A stretch of 64,000 nucleotides of DNA from Paenibacillus sp. FSL K6-1096 (GCF_037977055.1 NZ_CP150274.1:7006001-7070000), one strand, 5' to 3'; positions 33,077 to 42,313 are shown, numbered from the stretch's first letter. Notes: generated from the letters alone by a model not told the origin. Program-made: numbers and translations.

Positions 33077-34240
33077 ATGGATAAGGTACGATTCGGAATT
33101 ATTGGTGTTGGAGGTATGGGGCGGACGCATGCACAGAGTCTGCTGAGTGATATTAAGGGAGCCGAACTGGCGGCGGTATGCGACATCAGCCCCGAACGGC
33201 TGGATTGGGCGGAGCAGCATTTGCCGGATCATGTGCAGCGCTTCCTGTCGCCGGAGGAGCTGTTCAAGTCCGGGACTATTGATGCAGTGATGATTGCCAC
33301 CCCGCATTATGATCACCCGCCGCTGGCAATCGAAGCGCTGGGCTACGGGCTGCATGTACTGATTGAGAAGCCCGCAGGCGTGTATACGAAGGCAGTGCAG
33401 GAGATGAATGACGCTGCGGCGAAGTCTGACCGCGTCTTCGGCATTATGTATAATCAGCGGACCAATCCGCTCTATCAGAAGCTGAGAGATTTGATCAAGT
33501 CCGGGGAGCTGGGCGAGATCCGGCGCACGAACTGGATTATTACCAATTGGTACCGCTCTCAGAGCTACTATGATTCGGGCGGCTGGCGGGCGACCTGGGG
33601 CGGCGAAGGCGGCGGCGTGCTGCTGAATCAGGACCCGCACCAGCTTGATCTGTGGCAGTGGACCACCGGCATGATGCCGAAGCGGGTCCGGGCGTTCTGC
33701 CACTTCGGGAAGTACCGCAATATCGAGGTGGAGGATGATGTCACTGCTTACGTGGAATATGAGAACGGCGCAACCGGGCTGTTCATTACCACTACCGGCG
33801 AAGCTCCGGGGACTAACCGGTTCGAGATTACCGGAGATAACGGCAAGATTGTGATTGAAGACGGCAAGCTGACCTTCTACCGCCTCCGTACACCGGAGCC
33901 GCAGTTCAATGCTGAATACACCGGAGGGTTCGGCACACCGGAATGCTGGAAATGCGAGATACCGGTGGAGGCCGGGAGTGGAGAGCAGCACAAGGGGATT
34001 CTGCGCAACTTTACCAACGCCATTCTGCATGGGGAAGCGCTTCTGGCTCCGGGAGAAGAGGGCATTCACGGCCTAACCCTGTCCAATGCCATGTACTTGT
34101 CCGCCTGGACCGACAACTGGGTGAACCTGCCGATCGACAGCGAACTGTTCTATGAGAAGCTAATGGAGCAGGTCAAGAATTCTACATTCCGCAAAGCGCC
34201 CGTGAGCTCAAAAACCCTGGATGTCACTGGCACGCACTAG
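33077..34240 (+). CDS. Gfo/Idh/MocA-family oxidoreductase (first)
   Basis: A 387-aa NAD(P)-dependent sugar dehydrogenase family member. The Rossmann motif is GIIGVGGMGRTHA near the N-terminus. The EKPAG motif (about residues 94-98) holds the catalytic Lys, and the C-terminal alpha/beta domain has the GGGVLLNQDPHQLDL segment with the active-site Asp-x-x-His. The ATG at 33077 (MDKVRFGIIG) has GGAAGGGA; the frame runs to 32972 without a site. First gene of a four-gene run with two further members of the same superfamily and a TIM-barrel isomerase. Substrate unknown: inositol, glucosides or 3-keto sugars are the usual ones. Confidence 0.9.
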   Translation: MDKVRFGIIGVGGMGRTHAQSLLSDIKGAELAAVCDISPERLDWAEQHLPDHVQRFLSPEELFKSGTIDAVMIATPHYDHPPLAIEALGYGLHVLIEKPAGVYTKAVQEMNDAAAKSDRVFGIMYNQRTNPLYQKLRDLIKSGELGEIRRTNWIITNWYRSQSYYDSGGWRATWGGEGGGVLLNQDPHQLDLWQWTTGMMPKRVRAFCHFGKYRNIEVEDDVTAYVEYENGATGLFITTTGEAPGTNRFEITGDNGKIVIEDGKLTFYRLRTPEPQFNAEYTGGFGTPECWKCEIPVEAGSGEQHKGILRNFTNAILHGEALLAPGEEGIHGLTLSNAMYLSAWTDNWVNLPIDSELFYEKLMEQVKNSTFRKAPVSSKTLDVTGTH

Positions 34241-34278
34241 CCACTTAATCAAACTATACTCAAGGAGTGGATCATCGA

Positions 34279-35055
34279 ATGGATCGTTCAAATATTGCAG
34301 CCCAAATGTATACCTTGCGTGAATTTACCCAGACACCGGAGGGATTAAGAGAGAGTCTCCGGAAAGTCAGCAGCATCGGCTACCAGGCGGTGCAGATCTC
34401 GGGAATCGGTAAAATTGATCCTCAGCTGGTCAAGCAATATGCCGATGAGTTCGGCCTGAAGATCTGTGCGACCCATGTTCCCTGGGACCGGCTGGTGAAT
34501 GATCTGGATGCGCTGGCAGCCGAGCATAAGCTGTGGGACTGTAAATATGTCGGTCTCGGCTCTCTGCCCGGGGAATACCAGACCAGCCAGGAGGGCTACC
34601 GCACCTTTACCAAGCTGGCTTCGGGCATTGCCCGGACCCTGAAGGAGCAGCATGGACTGCAATTTGTGTATCATAATCATGATTTTGAATTCGAAGCATT
34701 TGACGGTCAAACCGGGATTCAGGTGATGCTGCAGGAGAGTGATCCGGAGGCCTTCGGCTTCGAGCTGGATCTGTACTGGGTGCAGGCCGGCGGCGGCGAC
34801 CCTGTGGAATGGATTCATAAGGTGGAAGGCCGGATGAAGGCGGTACACTTCAAGGATATGGCGATTCTGAACAAGAAGCCCGTATTCGCTGAGATCGGTG
34901 AAGGCAATATGAATTACGGGGCGATTATCGAAGCCTGCCGCAAGACCGGCATTGAGTGGTATATCGTAGAGCAGGATGTGTGCCAGCGTGATCCGTTCGA
35001 GAGCCTTGAGATTAGCCTCCGTTATCTGCACAGCAGACTGGAGGCGGAGCAATGA
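34279..35055 (+). CDS. Xylose-isomerase-like TIM-barrel sugar isomerase/epimerase
   Basis: A 258-aa protein of the AP-endonuclease-2-like TIM-barrel family, which holds sugar epimerases, isomerases and 3-keto-sugar hydratases. Likely metal ligands are Glu in FELDLYWVQAGG, His in AVHFKD, and Glu in the IVEQD segment, with YHNHDFEFE typical of the family. The ATG at 34279 (MDRSNIAAQM) is chosen with AAGGAG upstream; a GTG at 34267 overlaps that ribosome site. ATGA overlap with the next gene. Confidence 0.88.
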   Translation: MDRSNIAAQMYTLREFTQTPEGLRESLRKVSSIGYQAVQISGIGKIDPQLVKQYADEFGLKICATHVPWDRLVNDLDALAAEHKLWDCKYVGLGSLPGEYQTSQEGYRTFTKLASGIARTLKEQHGLQFVYHNHDFEFEAFDGQTGIQVMLQESDPEAFGFELDLYWVQAGGGDPVEWIHKVEGRMKAVHFKDMAILNKKPVFAEIGEGNMNYGAIIEACRKTGIEWYIVEQDVCQRDPFESLEISLRYLHSRLEAEQ

Positions 35056-36140
35056 GCCGCAAGGATGGAATGATGTATGCTCCGGTTCACGAAGCGAAGC
35101 CGGTAGTGGGACCTGGAGAATTCGTCATCGCTGCTCTGGCACTGGACCATGGGCATATCTACGGGATGTGCAACGGGCTGGTAGAGGCTGGTGCCACGCT
35201 GAAGTGGGTGTATGATCCCGATCCCAAGAAGGTGGAGTCGTTCCTGAACACCTATCCGGGGGTCAGAGCGGCCCGCTCAGCCGAAGAGATTCTGGAAGAT
35301 CCCGAGGTCCGGCTGGTGGCGGCTGCGGCCGTTCCTTCGGAACGGGGACCGCTCGGGCTGCGCGTTATGGCGCATGGGAAGGATTACTTCACAGACAAAA
35401 CCCCGTTCACCTCGCTGGAGCAGCTGGCGGACGCCCGCCTGCAGGTGCAGCAGACCCGGCAGAAATACATGACCTATTACAGTGAAAGACTGCATGTTGA
35501 GAGCGCTATCTATGCCGGCCAATTGGTGCAGCAGGGGGCAATCGGCCGCGTCATTCAGGTGATGGGTCTGGGTCCTCACCGGCTTAATGCGCCAAGCCGG
35601 CCGGACTGGTTCTTCCAGCGCGACAAATACGGCGGCATTCTCTGCGACATCGGCAGCCATCAGATCGAGCAGTTCCTCTTCTATGCCGGCTGCCGGGATG
35701 CCAAGGTCCTGCACAGCAAGGTGGCTAACTACAATAACCCGGCGTACCCTGAGCTGGAGGATTATGGGGATGCTACGCTGGTTGGCGATAACGGGGCGAC
35801 CCAGTATTTTCGCGTGGACTGGTTCACTCCTTCCGGCCTTGGAACCTGGGGTGACGGGCGGACCATCATTCTCGGCACCGAAGGCTATATCGAGCTGCGC
35901 AAATACAGCGACATCGGCCGTTCCTCCTCATCGGATCATGTCTATTGGGTGAACGGCGAGAGCGAGCACTATGAGCATGTGTCCGGCAAGGTCGGCTTCC
36001 CGTTCTTCGGTGAGCTGATCCTCGATTGCCTCCAGCGGACGGAGAAGGCCATGACCCAGGAGCATGCATTTAAGGCGGCGGAGCTGTGCCTGGAGGCGCA
36101 ACGTCAAGCACTGAATCTGACCCCGGAAACACTTAAATAG
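35052..36140 (+). CDS. Gfo/Idh/MocA-family oxidoreductase (second, divergent N-terminus)
   Basis: A 362-aa member of the same superfamily. Its Rossmann region is unusual: instead of GxGxxG it has ALALDHGHIYGMCNGLVEAG at the beta1-alphaA turn. DKTPFTS replaces the EKP motif, so the catalytic Lys is at a shifted context. The C-terminal domain keeps GGILCDIGSHQIEQFL. The start overlaps the isomerase stop. It may use a different substrate from the first and third paralogues, for example catalysing the opposite redox step. Confidence 0.85.
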   Translation: MSRKDGMMYAPVHEAKPVVGPGEFVIAALALDHGHIYGMCNGLVEAGATLKWVYDPDPKKVESFLNTYPGVRAARSAEEILEDPEVRLVAAAAVPSERGPLGLRVMAHGKDYFTDKTPFTSLEQLADARLQVQQTRQKYMTYYSERLHVESAIYAGQLVQQGAIGRVIQVMGLGPHRLNAPSRPDWFFQRDKYGGILCDIGSHQIEQFLFYAGCRDAKVLHSKVANYNNPAYPELEDYGDATLVGDNGATQYFRVDWFTPSGLGTWGDGRTIILGTEGYIELRKYSDIGRSSSSDHVYWVNGESEHYEHVSGKVGFPFFGELILDCLQRTEKAMTQEHAFKAAELCLEAQRQALNLTPETLK

Positions 36141-36164
36141 CCGGACAGCAGGAAGGTGGATATC

Positions 36165-37220
36165 ATGAACAGCACTGGGGCAGCCATTATCGGCTGCGGA
36201 GCGATTGCACCGCTTCATGCCAGAGCGATTGCTTCCATAGAGGGTGCACGGCTGGTTGCCGTAGCGGACATTGATCCCGTTCAGGCCCGGCAGTCTGCAC
36301 AGGATTACGGGTGTGAGGGATTGACAGATTACAGGCAGCTGCTGGAGCGGAAGGATATTGACATAGTGCATTTATGCACGCCGCACCACTTGCATGCGGA
36401 GATGGCAATGGAGCTGCTGAAGGCAGGCAAGCATGTGTTAACCGAGAAGCCGATGGCGCTGGATGTACCTTCCGCGCGGCAGATGCGGGCAGCAGCGGAG
36501 CATGCGGCGGGACAGCTTGGAGTTGTTTTTCAGAACCGATATAACGAACCTTCAGTGCGGATGAAGGAAATAATCGAATCCGGGAGCCTGGGCAAGCTGC
36601 TCTGCATGAAGGGAGTGGTCACCTGGACCCGCGATGCAGATTACTATACCGGCAGCAGCTGGAGAGGACGCTGGGCGACAGAAGGCGGAGGGGTGCTGAT
36701 CAATCAGACCATTCACACCCTGGATCTGCTGCAATGGTTCGGCGGCGGGATTGCTTCGGTCAAGGGCAGTGTCACAACCGATGTGCTGGATGAGGTGATT
36801 GAGGTGGAGGACACCGCCCATGCGTGCATCAACTTCAGCAGCGGTGCCCGGGGACTGTTCTACGGGACCAATGCGTATCAGACCAATTCGCCTGTCGAGC
36901 TGGAGCTGGTGTTCGAGCTGGGCACACTCCAGCAGCGCCGGGAGAGTCTGTATCTGTGGCAGGACGGGCAGGAGACGGTGCTCTGCGGGCCGCAGGGCAG
37001 CAGCACAGGCGGCAAAGCCTACTGGGGAACCGGGCATTCGCGGTTGATTCAGGATTTCTATGCGCATATCCGGGACGGACGCAGGTTCTGGATTGACGGT
37101 ACGGAGGGGATCAAAACTCTGGAGCTGATTGCAGCCATCTACCAGTCCTCGTACAGCCGGAAGCCTGTCCAGCAGGGAAAGGCTCCTATGGCCAGTCACG
37201 GGTTCAGCCACTTGCATTGA
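36165..37220 (+). CDS. Gfo/Idh/MocA-family oxidoreductase (third)
   Basis: A 351-aa NAD(P)-dependent dehydrogenase. Rossmann motif IIGCGAIAPLHA, catalytic EKPMALD, and GGGVLINQTIHTLDLLQW in the C-terminal domain. The ATG at 36165 (MNSTGAAIIG) has GGAAGGTGG in front; a GTG at 36156 overlaps that site. It lies 24 bp after the second paralogue. The last gene of the sugar operon; no transporter is found in the run. Confidence 0.9.
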   Translation: MNSTGAAIIGCGAIAPLHARAIASIEGARLVAVADIDPVQARQSAQDYGCEGLTDYRQLLERKDIDIVHLCTPHHLHAEMAMELLKAGKHVLTEKPMALDVPSARQMRAAAEHAAGQLGVVFQNRYNEPSVRMKEIIESGSLGKLLCMKGVVTWTRDADYYTGSSWRGRWATEGGGVLINQTIHTLDLLQWFGGGIASVKGSVTTDVLDEVIEVEDTAHACINFSSGARGLFYGTNAYQTNSPVELELVFELGTLQQRRESLYLWQDGQETVLCGPQGSSTGGKAYWGTGHSRLIQDFYAHIRDGRRFWIDGTEGIKTLELIAAIYQSSYSRKPVQQGKAPMASHGFSHLH

Positions 37221-37303
37221 CTTTCCGGACTTTACCCCTTATCTTCAGTATTACATGTGTGATACACGCTCTGCGGAGCGATACAGGGAGAGGGAGTAAG
37301 GTT

Positions 37304-37822
37304 ATGGAACAGGCAATGTTTGCCGGAGGCTGCTTCTGGTGCATGGTTACACCATTCGAGGAGCTTCCGGGTATTCACGGAATCGTATCGGGGTATGCCG
37401 GAGGAACGGTAGAGAATCCCACTTATGAGCAGGTTAAGACAGGAACCACCGGTCATTATGAAGTGGTTCAGATCACGTATGACCCGGAGCTGTTCCCTTA
37501 TGAACAGCTGCTTGCGCTATTCTGGCCGCAGATTGATCCGACGGATGACGGCGGGCAGTTCCAGGACCGTGGCACGCAATACCGCACAGCGGTGTTCTAT
37601 TATACGGAAGAGCAAAGGCTGGCGGCATTGGCCTCCCGCGAGCAGGTGGCGGCAAGCGGCCGGTTCGAGCAGCCGGTGGTGACGGAGATTCTGCCTGCGC
37701 CGGTATTCTATCCGGCAGAAGACTATCATCAGGATTACCATAAGAAGAATCCGAAGCACTATAAAGAGGACCGCGAGCAGTCCGGCCGCGATACGTTCAT
37801 TACACAGTACTGGCACAAGTAG
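37304..37822 (+). CDS. msrA: Peptide methionine (S)-S-oxide reductase
   Basis: A 172-aa MsrA that reduces Met-S-sulfoxide in proteins. The catalytic Cys is in GGCFWCMV, and HYEVVQITYDP and IDPTDDGGQFQDRGTQYR complete the active site. CMV after the catalytic Cys is also what I recall of Bacillus MsrA, so it is not a defect. The ATG at 37304 (MEQAMFAGG) follows GGGAG; the frame is open to 37217. No MsrB gene or domain is attached. A terminator follows. Confidence 0.93.
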   Translation: MEQAMFAGGCFWCMVTPFEELPGIHGIVSGYAGGTVENPTYEQVKTGTTGHYEVVQITYDPELFPYEQLLALFWPQIDPTDDGGQFQDRGTQYRTAVFYYTEEQRLAALASREQVAASGRFEQPVVTEILPAPVFYPAEDYHQDYHKKNPKHYKEDREQSGRDTFITQYWHK

Positions 37823-37843
37823 AGCTGTGAAAATCTGTTTGAT

Positions 37844-37885
37844 AAAGCCCGTAGTTACCCTGCATCTGGGAATTGCGGGCTTTTT
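37844..37885 (+). terminator. Intrinsic terminator after msrA
   Basis: AAAGCCCG...CGGGCTTT hairpin with inner CCC/GGG pairs, followed by a T-run. The next 275 bases up to the glucanase contain its promoter and cre site and otherwise nothing that I recognise. Confidence 0.85.
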
Positions 37886-37985
37886 GCTATTTTTGCAGCA
37901 CCCCTAGAGAGCAATAATGACCAAAACCAAAAAATGGGAACCTAAAACCGAAAATCTGCGCCTACTAAATCGGTAAACAGGCCTC

Positions 37986-38013
37986 TATAATCAAATTTGT
38001 AAACGGATACAAG
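37986..38013 (+). promoter_or_regulatory. Glucanase promoter -10 and CcpA cre site
   Basis: TATAAT (37986-37991; no good -35) is followed at once by TTTGTAAACGGATACAAG (37996-38013). This matches the cre consensus WWTGNAARCGNWWWCAWW at all but the last base. A cre over the start point normally represses, so the glucanase should be shut down on preferred sugars. The leader to the start codon is long, about 150 bp. Confidence 0.75.
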
Positions 38014-38160
38014 CATTGGCAATTCCAGTTCTAAATCCGGTGAATAGAGGAGGGGACAGGGTACCGATATAAGCTGCTTAGCGAAATGCAGAACGATCTA
38101 TAGCTCCTGCGGTTGAAGGGAAGTTCAGCAAGACCAATATGATTCAGGAGGAATCTTAGA

Positions 38161-39531
38161 ATGTCCAAAAAATGGCTAATGACCATGCTCGCCTTCGTGC
38201 TTCTGCTCTCCTGCCTGCCCTTATTCAATTCCAAAGCAGCAGCAGCCGACTATACTCATGGGGTAGACCTGTCGGGCACCTCAGCCACCATCTGGTTCAA
38301 ATCCTCGGTCAACACCAGTTGGACGGATGTCCATTACAAGGTCAATTCGGGAACCCAGCTTAACTACCGGATGACGTATAACAACAGCAAAGCGCGTTAT
38401 GAACAGGTGGTTACAGGAATTTCAAGCGGCACAACCCTCTCTTACTCCTTCACCTATAACAACGGTACTCCGGCCTATGACACGGGATGGTTCAACTATA
38501 CGGCGGGAACTGCCCCTACAACGGCACCGACTACTCCGCCTTCCGGCTCAACAGGCTCCATCTATTCCATCGCGGCCTCTTCGATCCCGACACCGCCTTC
38601 CGGCTCCGTCTCCGTTAAGGTCATGAACGGAACGAACGGCGCTTATTCCGACTCTCAGATCTACTGGGGCGTCCTCGGTATTAACCCTGCTAACGGCAAA
38701 TGGAGTTATCTGGACCTGAATGGCAATCTGATTCCGATCTCGAATGCGCTGAATGACGCCTCCGGCCATTTGACCAAGAGCGGTGTCAATTATGCCAATA
38801 TCTATCACACCATTAATCAGGCTTCCTGGGTCACGCTGCCCAAAATCACCTCCGGCCGCATGTTCCTCAGTGTAGGCACTCCGCTGTACATCAAGACCTA
38901 CGATGACGGCTTCGCCGGACCGGATATCGATAATCCGACCGATCCTAACCGCAATCTCTATTTCGACTTCGTTGAATTCACAGTGGATGCTACAGGCTAT
39001 CATGGCAATACAACGCGTGTAGATGCTTTTGGCTTCCCGATTCAGCATCGGCTGGTCGCCTTGTCCGGCGGATATGACAAGACGGTAGGCGAGCTGGAGT
39101 CGGAGACCCGGGCCGGCCTGTTCACCAAATACCAGAATGAAGTGCCGTCCGCCTTCAAATCGCTGGCAACCGATCAGGCGCCATACCGGATTATTGCTCC
39201 AGTTCATGGATCATTCAAAGCCGGTGGAGCCAACGCGAATTACTTCGCAGGCTATTCCAGCTACAGCACCCAGGATATTCTGCGCAATGACGGTTCGCTG
39301 ATCGATGCTGCCACTTCCGCTGCGATCAACCGCCATGTGTACACCTTAAGTAACTGGAACAATGTTGCGGATTACTACAAAGCGGCTCCTGCGAACTTCT
39401 ACGCGAAATTCTGGCATGACCACAGCATCAGCGGACTGGCTTACGGCTTCCCGTATGATGATGTCAACGGCCAGGCAGCTTATCTGGAAGTCGGTAACCC
39501 TAAGGGCCTGATTATCCGCGTGGGCTGGTAA
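38161..39531 (+). CDS. Secreted beta-1,3-glucanase, CBM56-GH64
   Basis: A 456-aa secreted endo-beta-1,3-glucanase acting on laminarin, curdlan or fungal walls. Signal peptide residues 1-28 (LAFVLLLSCLPLFNSKAAAA). An N-terminal CBM56-type beta-sandwich (about 29-118) starts YTHGVDLSGTSATIWFKSS. A Thr/Pro/Ser linker (about 119-140) leads to the GH64 domain, recognised by FDFVEFTVDATGYHGNTTRV and DAFGFPIQ. The full GH64 length is present. AGGAGG site before the ATG. Monocistronic, probably under CcpA control. Its last 20 bases overlap the convergent gene. Confidence 0.9.
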   Translation: MSKKWLMTMLAFVLLLSCLPLFNSKAAAADYTHGVDLSGTSATIWFKSSVNTSWTDVHYKVNSGTQLNYRMTYNNSKARYEQVVTGISSGTTLSYSFTYNNGTPAYDTGWFNYTAGTAPTTAPTTPPSGSTGSIYSIAASSIPTPPSGSVSVKVMNGTNGAYSDSQIYWGVLGINPANGKWSYLDLNGNLIPISNALNDASGHLTKSGVNYANIYHTINQASWVTLPKITSGRMFLSVGTPLYIKTYDDGFAGPDIDNPTDPNRNLYFDFVEFTVDATGYHGNTTRVDAFGFPIQHRLVALSGGYDKTVGELESETRAGLFTKYQNEVPSAFKSLATDQAPYRIIAPVHGSFKAGGANANYFAGYSSYSTQDILRNDGSLIDAATSAAINRHVYTLSNWNNVADYYKAAPANFYAKFWHDHSISGLAYGFPYDDVNGQAAYLEVGNPKGLIIRVGW

Positions 39532-40567
39532 GCACAGAGCCGATAGTTTCCAGAAATGCAGCTTCCTCAATGATCAGCAGATGAGGGATATCGTGCAGAG
39601 AGCCGGTTCTGAACATTAGCAGACTACCGGCTCTTGCGCATGATTGAAGCTGTGAATATTGCGTGGGATCATCATCCAGAGAAGGGAAGACGACACTCGC
39701 AGCCACCGGTTCATATCCGGCAAAAGCCCACTCATCAATACGCTCCATCTTCGCCGGGTCAAACAGGAAGAAGCGCTCGTTCGTATTTTGCGTGATGGTC
39801 AGACCGTTCTGAAGATAGAGCATTCCATATCCCGGATAGTTAGCCTCTTCCTCGTATTCGTCTTCGTACTCTCCGTCATGCGGGCCCTGTTCTTGAAGCA
39901 ATTCCAAGGCTGGATAAGTGAAGCTGGCGTACACCTGCATATCATTCTCTAAAGTGAATAATTGATTGCCGTCAGGCTGCCACGCCGGTGCAATATAACA
40001 TCCCTGCGGGAACATCTCCCGGCTACACAGCCCGTCCTGCTGAATGGATAATTCATACACCGATATACCGTCCTGACCAGCCGCGAACTCCAGCGTTACA
40101 GCATCCGACCCGGGAATGTCCATCAGCCGCAGAACACTGTCACCGAAGGGATCTTCCAGGTCTAAGGTATGAGCCAACGTCCCGTCTCCGCTATGAAACA
40201 CCGACATTTGCATCCGATCCCCGTCCAGTTTGGCTACAGACCAGATCAGACTCCCATCACGCGAGAAAAGAACACAGACAAACGCCCCCGGCTTACTCCA
40301 CAGCAGCTTGCCCGTAAAGTCTCCTGCTCCAAGTGTACCATCCTCCATAATGAACGCTGCCTGCTCCAGTGCGGGATTGAATGAGAGCGTATCCAATTGA
40401 ACAGATTGACCGTTATAAATCCGCCCCGCTTCTTGAGGCAGCAGGTCCGTATCCAGGCGGTATACTCTGCACTCTTTGTCATATAAAATAACCTGCGGCC
40501 CATCGTTGTTCCTTGGGGCGTAGCGGTAGTCACCTACGAGTATTTTGGCGGGATTCAGCAGTATCAT
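39512..40567 (-). CDS. Unknown protein, beta-propeller-like
   Basis: A 351-aa protein that I cannot assign. No signal peptide or membrane helix. The sequence has repeated short beta-type stretches (for example LSFNPALEQAAFIMEDGTL, FVCVLFSRDGSLIWSVAKL and YIAPAWQPDGNQLFTLEN), spaced like blades of a WD40/YncE-type propeller. A run of acidic residues (GEYEDEYEEEA) lies near residue 240. Strong AGGAGG before the ATG at 40567. The 3' end overlaps the glucanase stop by 20 bp, tail to tail. AT content is slightly above its neighbours. Confidence 0.75.
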   Translation of the reverse strand: MILLNPAKILVGDYRYAPRNNDGPQVILYDKECRVYRLDTDLLPQEAGRIYNGQSVQLDTLSFNPALEQAAFIMEDGTLGAGDFTGKLLWSKPGAFVCVLFSRDGSLIWSVAKLDGDRMQMSVFHSGDGTLAHTLDLEDPFGDSVLRLMDIPGSDAVTLEFAAGQDGISVYELSIQQDGLCSREMFPQGCYIAPAWQPDGNQLFTLENDMQVYASFTYPALELLQEQGPHDGEYEDEYEEEANYPGYGMLYLQNGLTITQNTNERFFLFDPAKMERIDEWAFAGYEPVAASVVFPSLDDDPTQYSQLQSCARAGSLLMFRTGSLHDIPHLLIIEEAAFLETIGSVLTSPRG

Positions 40568-40635
40568 CCTATTCCTCCTAGTCCTCGAATTGTTTGGATT
40601 ATAGCATCTTTAGGAATAGATTGGGAATAAAAAAA

Positions 40636-41058
40636 TTAATTCCGCAGAAGCTGCATCAACCGTTCAAGTGCGATCAGGTTATGCTCCCATTTCAGATATT
40701 CCTGTGCCTCAGCACAGGAGAGCCACCGGTAGTCTTCGTGCTCAACGGACAAATCTATACCCACTGGATGTCCGATTTCAGCAGCATAACAATAGTCCTG
40801 CATATCCATTAGCACACCATTCTTGGTCTCTCTGTAGGTAAAGGTATAGTTCAGATCTGTTAGAGACTTAATCACGGTAATTCCTGTCTCTTCTGCAATC
40901 TCCCGCAGGGCAGCGTCTGTGTGCGCTTCGCCATTCTCCACGCCTCCGCATACCGGCTGCCAATAGCCTCCACGCTGCGGGGTGCGCTTCAGGACCAGAA
41001 TTTGCAGAGTTGGGTGATTACAGTAGACAAAGCCTTGTACATTTACTCTTGTAGCCAT
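40636..41058 (-). CDS. NUDIX hydrolase
   Basis: A 140-aa NUDIX pyrophosphohydrolase with an intact box, GGVENGEAHTDAALREIAEE then TGI, matching GX5EX7REUXEEXGU in all metal-binding positions. Sequence around YWQPVCGG is like dihydroneopterin-triphosphate or house-cleaning NTP hydrolases. I use the ATG at 41058 (MATRVNVQGF), preceded by GAGGTG; the frame opens at 41067. Single gene on the minus strand. Confidence 0.9.
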   Translation of the reverse strand: MATRVNVQGFVYCNHPTLQILVLKRTPQRGGYWQPVCGGVENGEAHTDAALREIAEETGITVIKSLTDLNYTFTYRETKNGVLMDMQDYCYAAEIGHPVGIDLSVEHEDYRWLSCAEAQEYLKWEHNLIALERLMQLLRN

Positions 41059-41179
41059 CAGATTCACCTCATTTCAGAATTATTCTACTGAGAAATGTAA
41101 AAAGACAAGCCTATGGAAAATAAACAGAAACCAGGGTATGATGGATAGCAATTGCACAGGAAGGGAGAATCCGCGAGAG

Positions 41180-41857
41180 ATGAAGGACGGCTTGCAGCAT
41201 ATTTTGTTTGATCTCGACGGCACATTAACTGACCCTAAGGAAGGCATTACCAAAAGCGTAGAGTATGCGCTTAACCAATTCAGCATTGAGGTGGAGCATC
41301 CTGACCTGCTGACACCGTACATAGGCCCGCCGCTATTCGATTCATTCGTAGAGATTCAGGGCTTCACTCCGGAGGCTGCGGCGCAAGCTGTGGAATACTA
41401 CCGGGAGCGTTACCGGACGCTGGGGATGTTCGAGAACCAGGTCATTCCCGGCATTCCGGCGCTGCTGGAGAGCTTGAGGGACAAGGGATTTACTCTGTAC
41501 GTGGCGACCTCCAAGCCGATCGTATTTGCCGAGCAGATCCTCCGCCATTATGAGCTGGACGGCTACTTCACCTATGCGGCGGGCAGTAATCTGGACGGCA
41601 CACGCTCGAAGAAGCGCGAGGTGATTCAGCATGTGCTGGACGAGTGTAATGTACCTGCTGCACAAGCGCTGATGATCGGGGACCGGGAGCATGACATTAT
41701 CGGGGCAAAAGCCTGCGTCGTAGCCTCCATGGGAGTCCTGTTCGGCTATGGCTCAGAGGAGGAGCTGTCGGCTGCCGGAGCAGACACTATTGCGCATACG
41801 GTGGAGGAAGTGGGGGATATCATCGTGCGGTTGCAGCAGAATGAGCTGAACAGGTAA
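41180..41857 (+). CDS. HAD-family phosphatase, phosphoglycolate phosphatase-like
   Basis: A 225-aa HAD hydrolase with motif I FDLDGTLTDP, motif II ATSKP and motif IV GDREHDIIGA. The cap domain is helical (C1 type), as in phosphoglycolate phosphatase and pyrophosphatases of this group. I use the ATG at 41180 (MKDGLQHILF); the frame starts at 41138 but has no ribosome site there. Substrate not deducible. Confidence 0.88.
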   Translation: MKDGLQHILFDLDGTLTDPKEGITKSVEYALNQFSIEVEHPDLLTPYIGPPLFDSFVEIQGFTPEAAAQAVEYYRERYRTLGMFENQVIPGIPALLESLRDKGFTLYVATSKPIVFAEQILRHYELDGYFTYAAGSNLDGTRSKKREVIQHVLDECNVPAAQALMIGDREHDIIGAKACVVASMGVLFGYGSEEELSAAGADTIAHTVEEVGDIIVRLQQNELNR

Positions 41858-41921
41858 GAGGTTAAGCGGTTACCCTGTAAGCGCCTGTCAATAACTTGCA
41901 GTCTAATTTTTTGCTGAGGTA

Positions 41922-41951
41922 TTGACATTTGGCAAAAGGCGCAGGTATTAT
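41922..41951 (+). promoter_or_regulatory. thrS promoter
   Basis: TTGACA (41922-41927), 18-bp spacer, TATTAT (41946-41951). The expected start point is about 41958, which begins the T-box leader. Confidence 0.75.
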
Positions 41952-41957
41952 GTAACC

Positions 41958-42270
41958 AACATCATACCCAAGGCAATGACCAGAGACATGATATCCCGTG
42001 AGGACTGACCAGAGAGAGAAGTGCAAGGTGAGAGCTTCTTACAGAGACCAGCCGGATGTTACCCCTCTATAGCCGTGACACTGAACCCTCCTGCTGTTAG
42101 CGAGGCTGTAAATGCCACCGTCCCATCCCCGTTAACGGATGCCATGAGGATTGTACTTGTCACCTGTCCGCCGAACAGCCGGGGTCTTAGTGAAGGTATA
42201 GTCGAAGTAGGGTGGAACCACGAGCTAAGACGCACTCGTCCCTTTCCGGGAAGAGATGCGTTTTTTTGCG
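41958..42270 (+). promoter_or_regulatory. T-box leader for threonyl-tRNA synthetase
   Basis: About 310 nt of structured leader. The T-box sequence AGGGTGGAACCACG (42209-42222) is diagnostic and binds the uncharged tRNA acceptor end. It is followed by a terminator stem ACGCA...TGCGT (42230-42261) with seven T. A GAGAG...GGTGAGAGC region (about 42010-42035) fits the head of stem I. Candidate Thr specifier codons ACC are at 42061-42063 and 42085-42087; I could not fix which one. Uncharged tRNA-Thr should favour the antiterminator and switch on thrS. Confidence 0.93.
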
Positions 42271-42313
42271 TCCCTATACACTAACCTATACTGAAGAAAT
42301 GGAGGCCATAAAC

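Noticed and set aside
37304..37822. MsrA with a missing conserved Glu after GCFWC (reads GCFWCMV)
   Set aside because: Bacillus-type MsrA, as I recall it, has the same CMV context, and the other active-site residues are intact.
42212..42313. N-terminal extension of ThrS from the GTG at 42212
   Set aside because: It would translate through the T-box and terminator. The ATG at 42314 has its own ribosome site and gives the normal TGS start.
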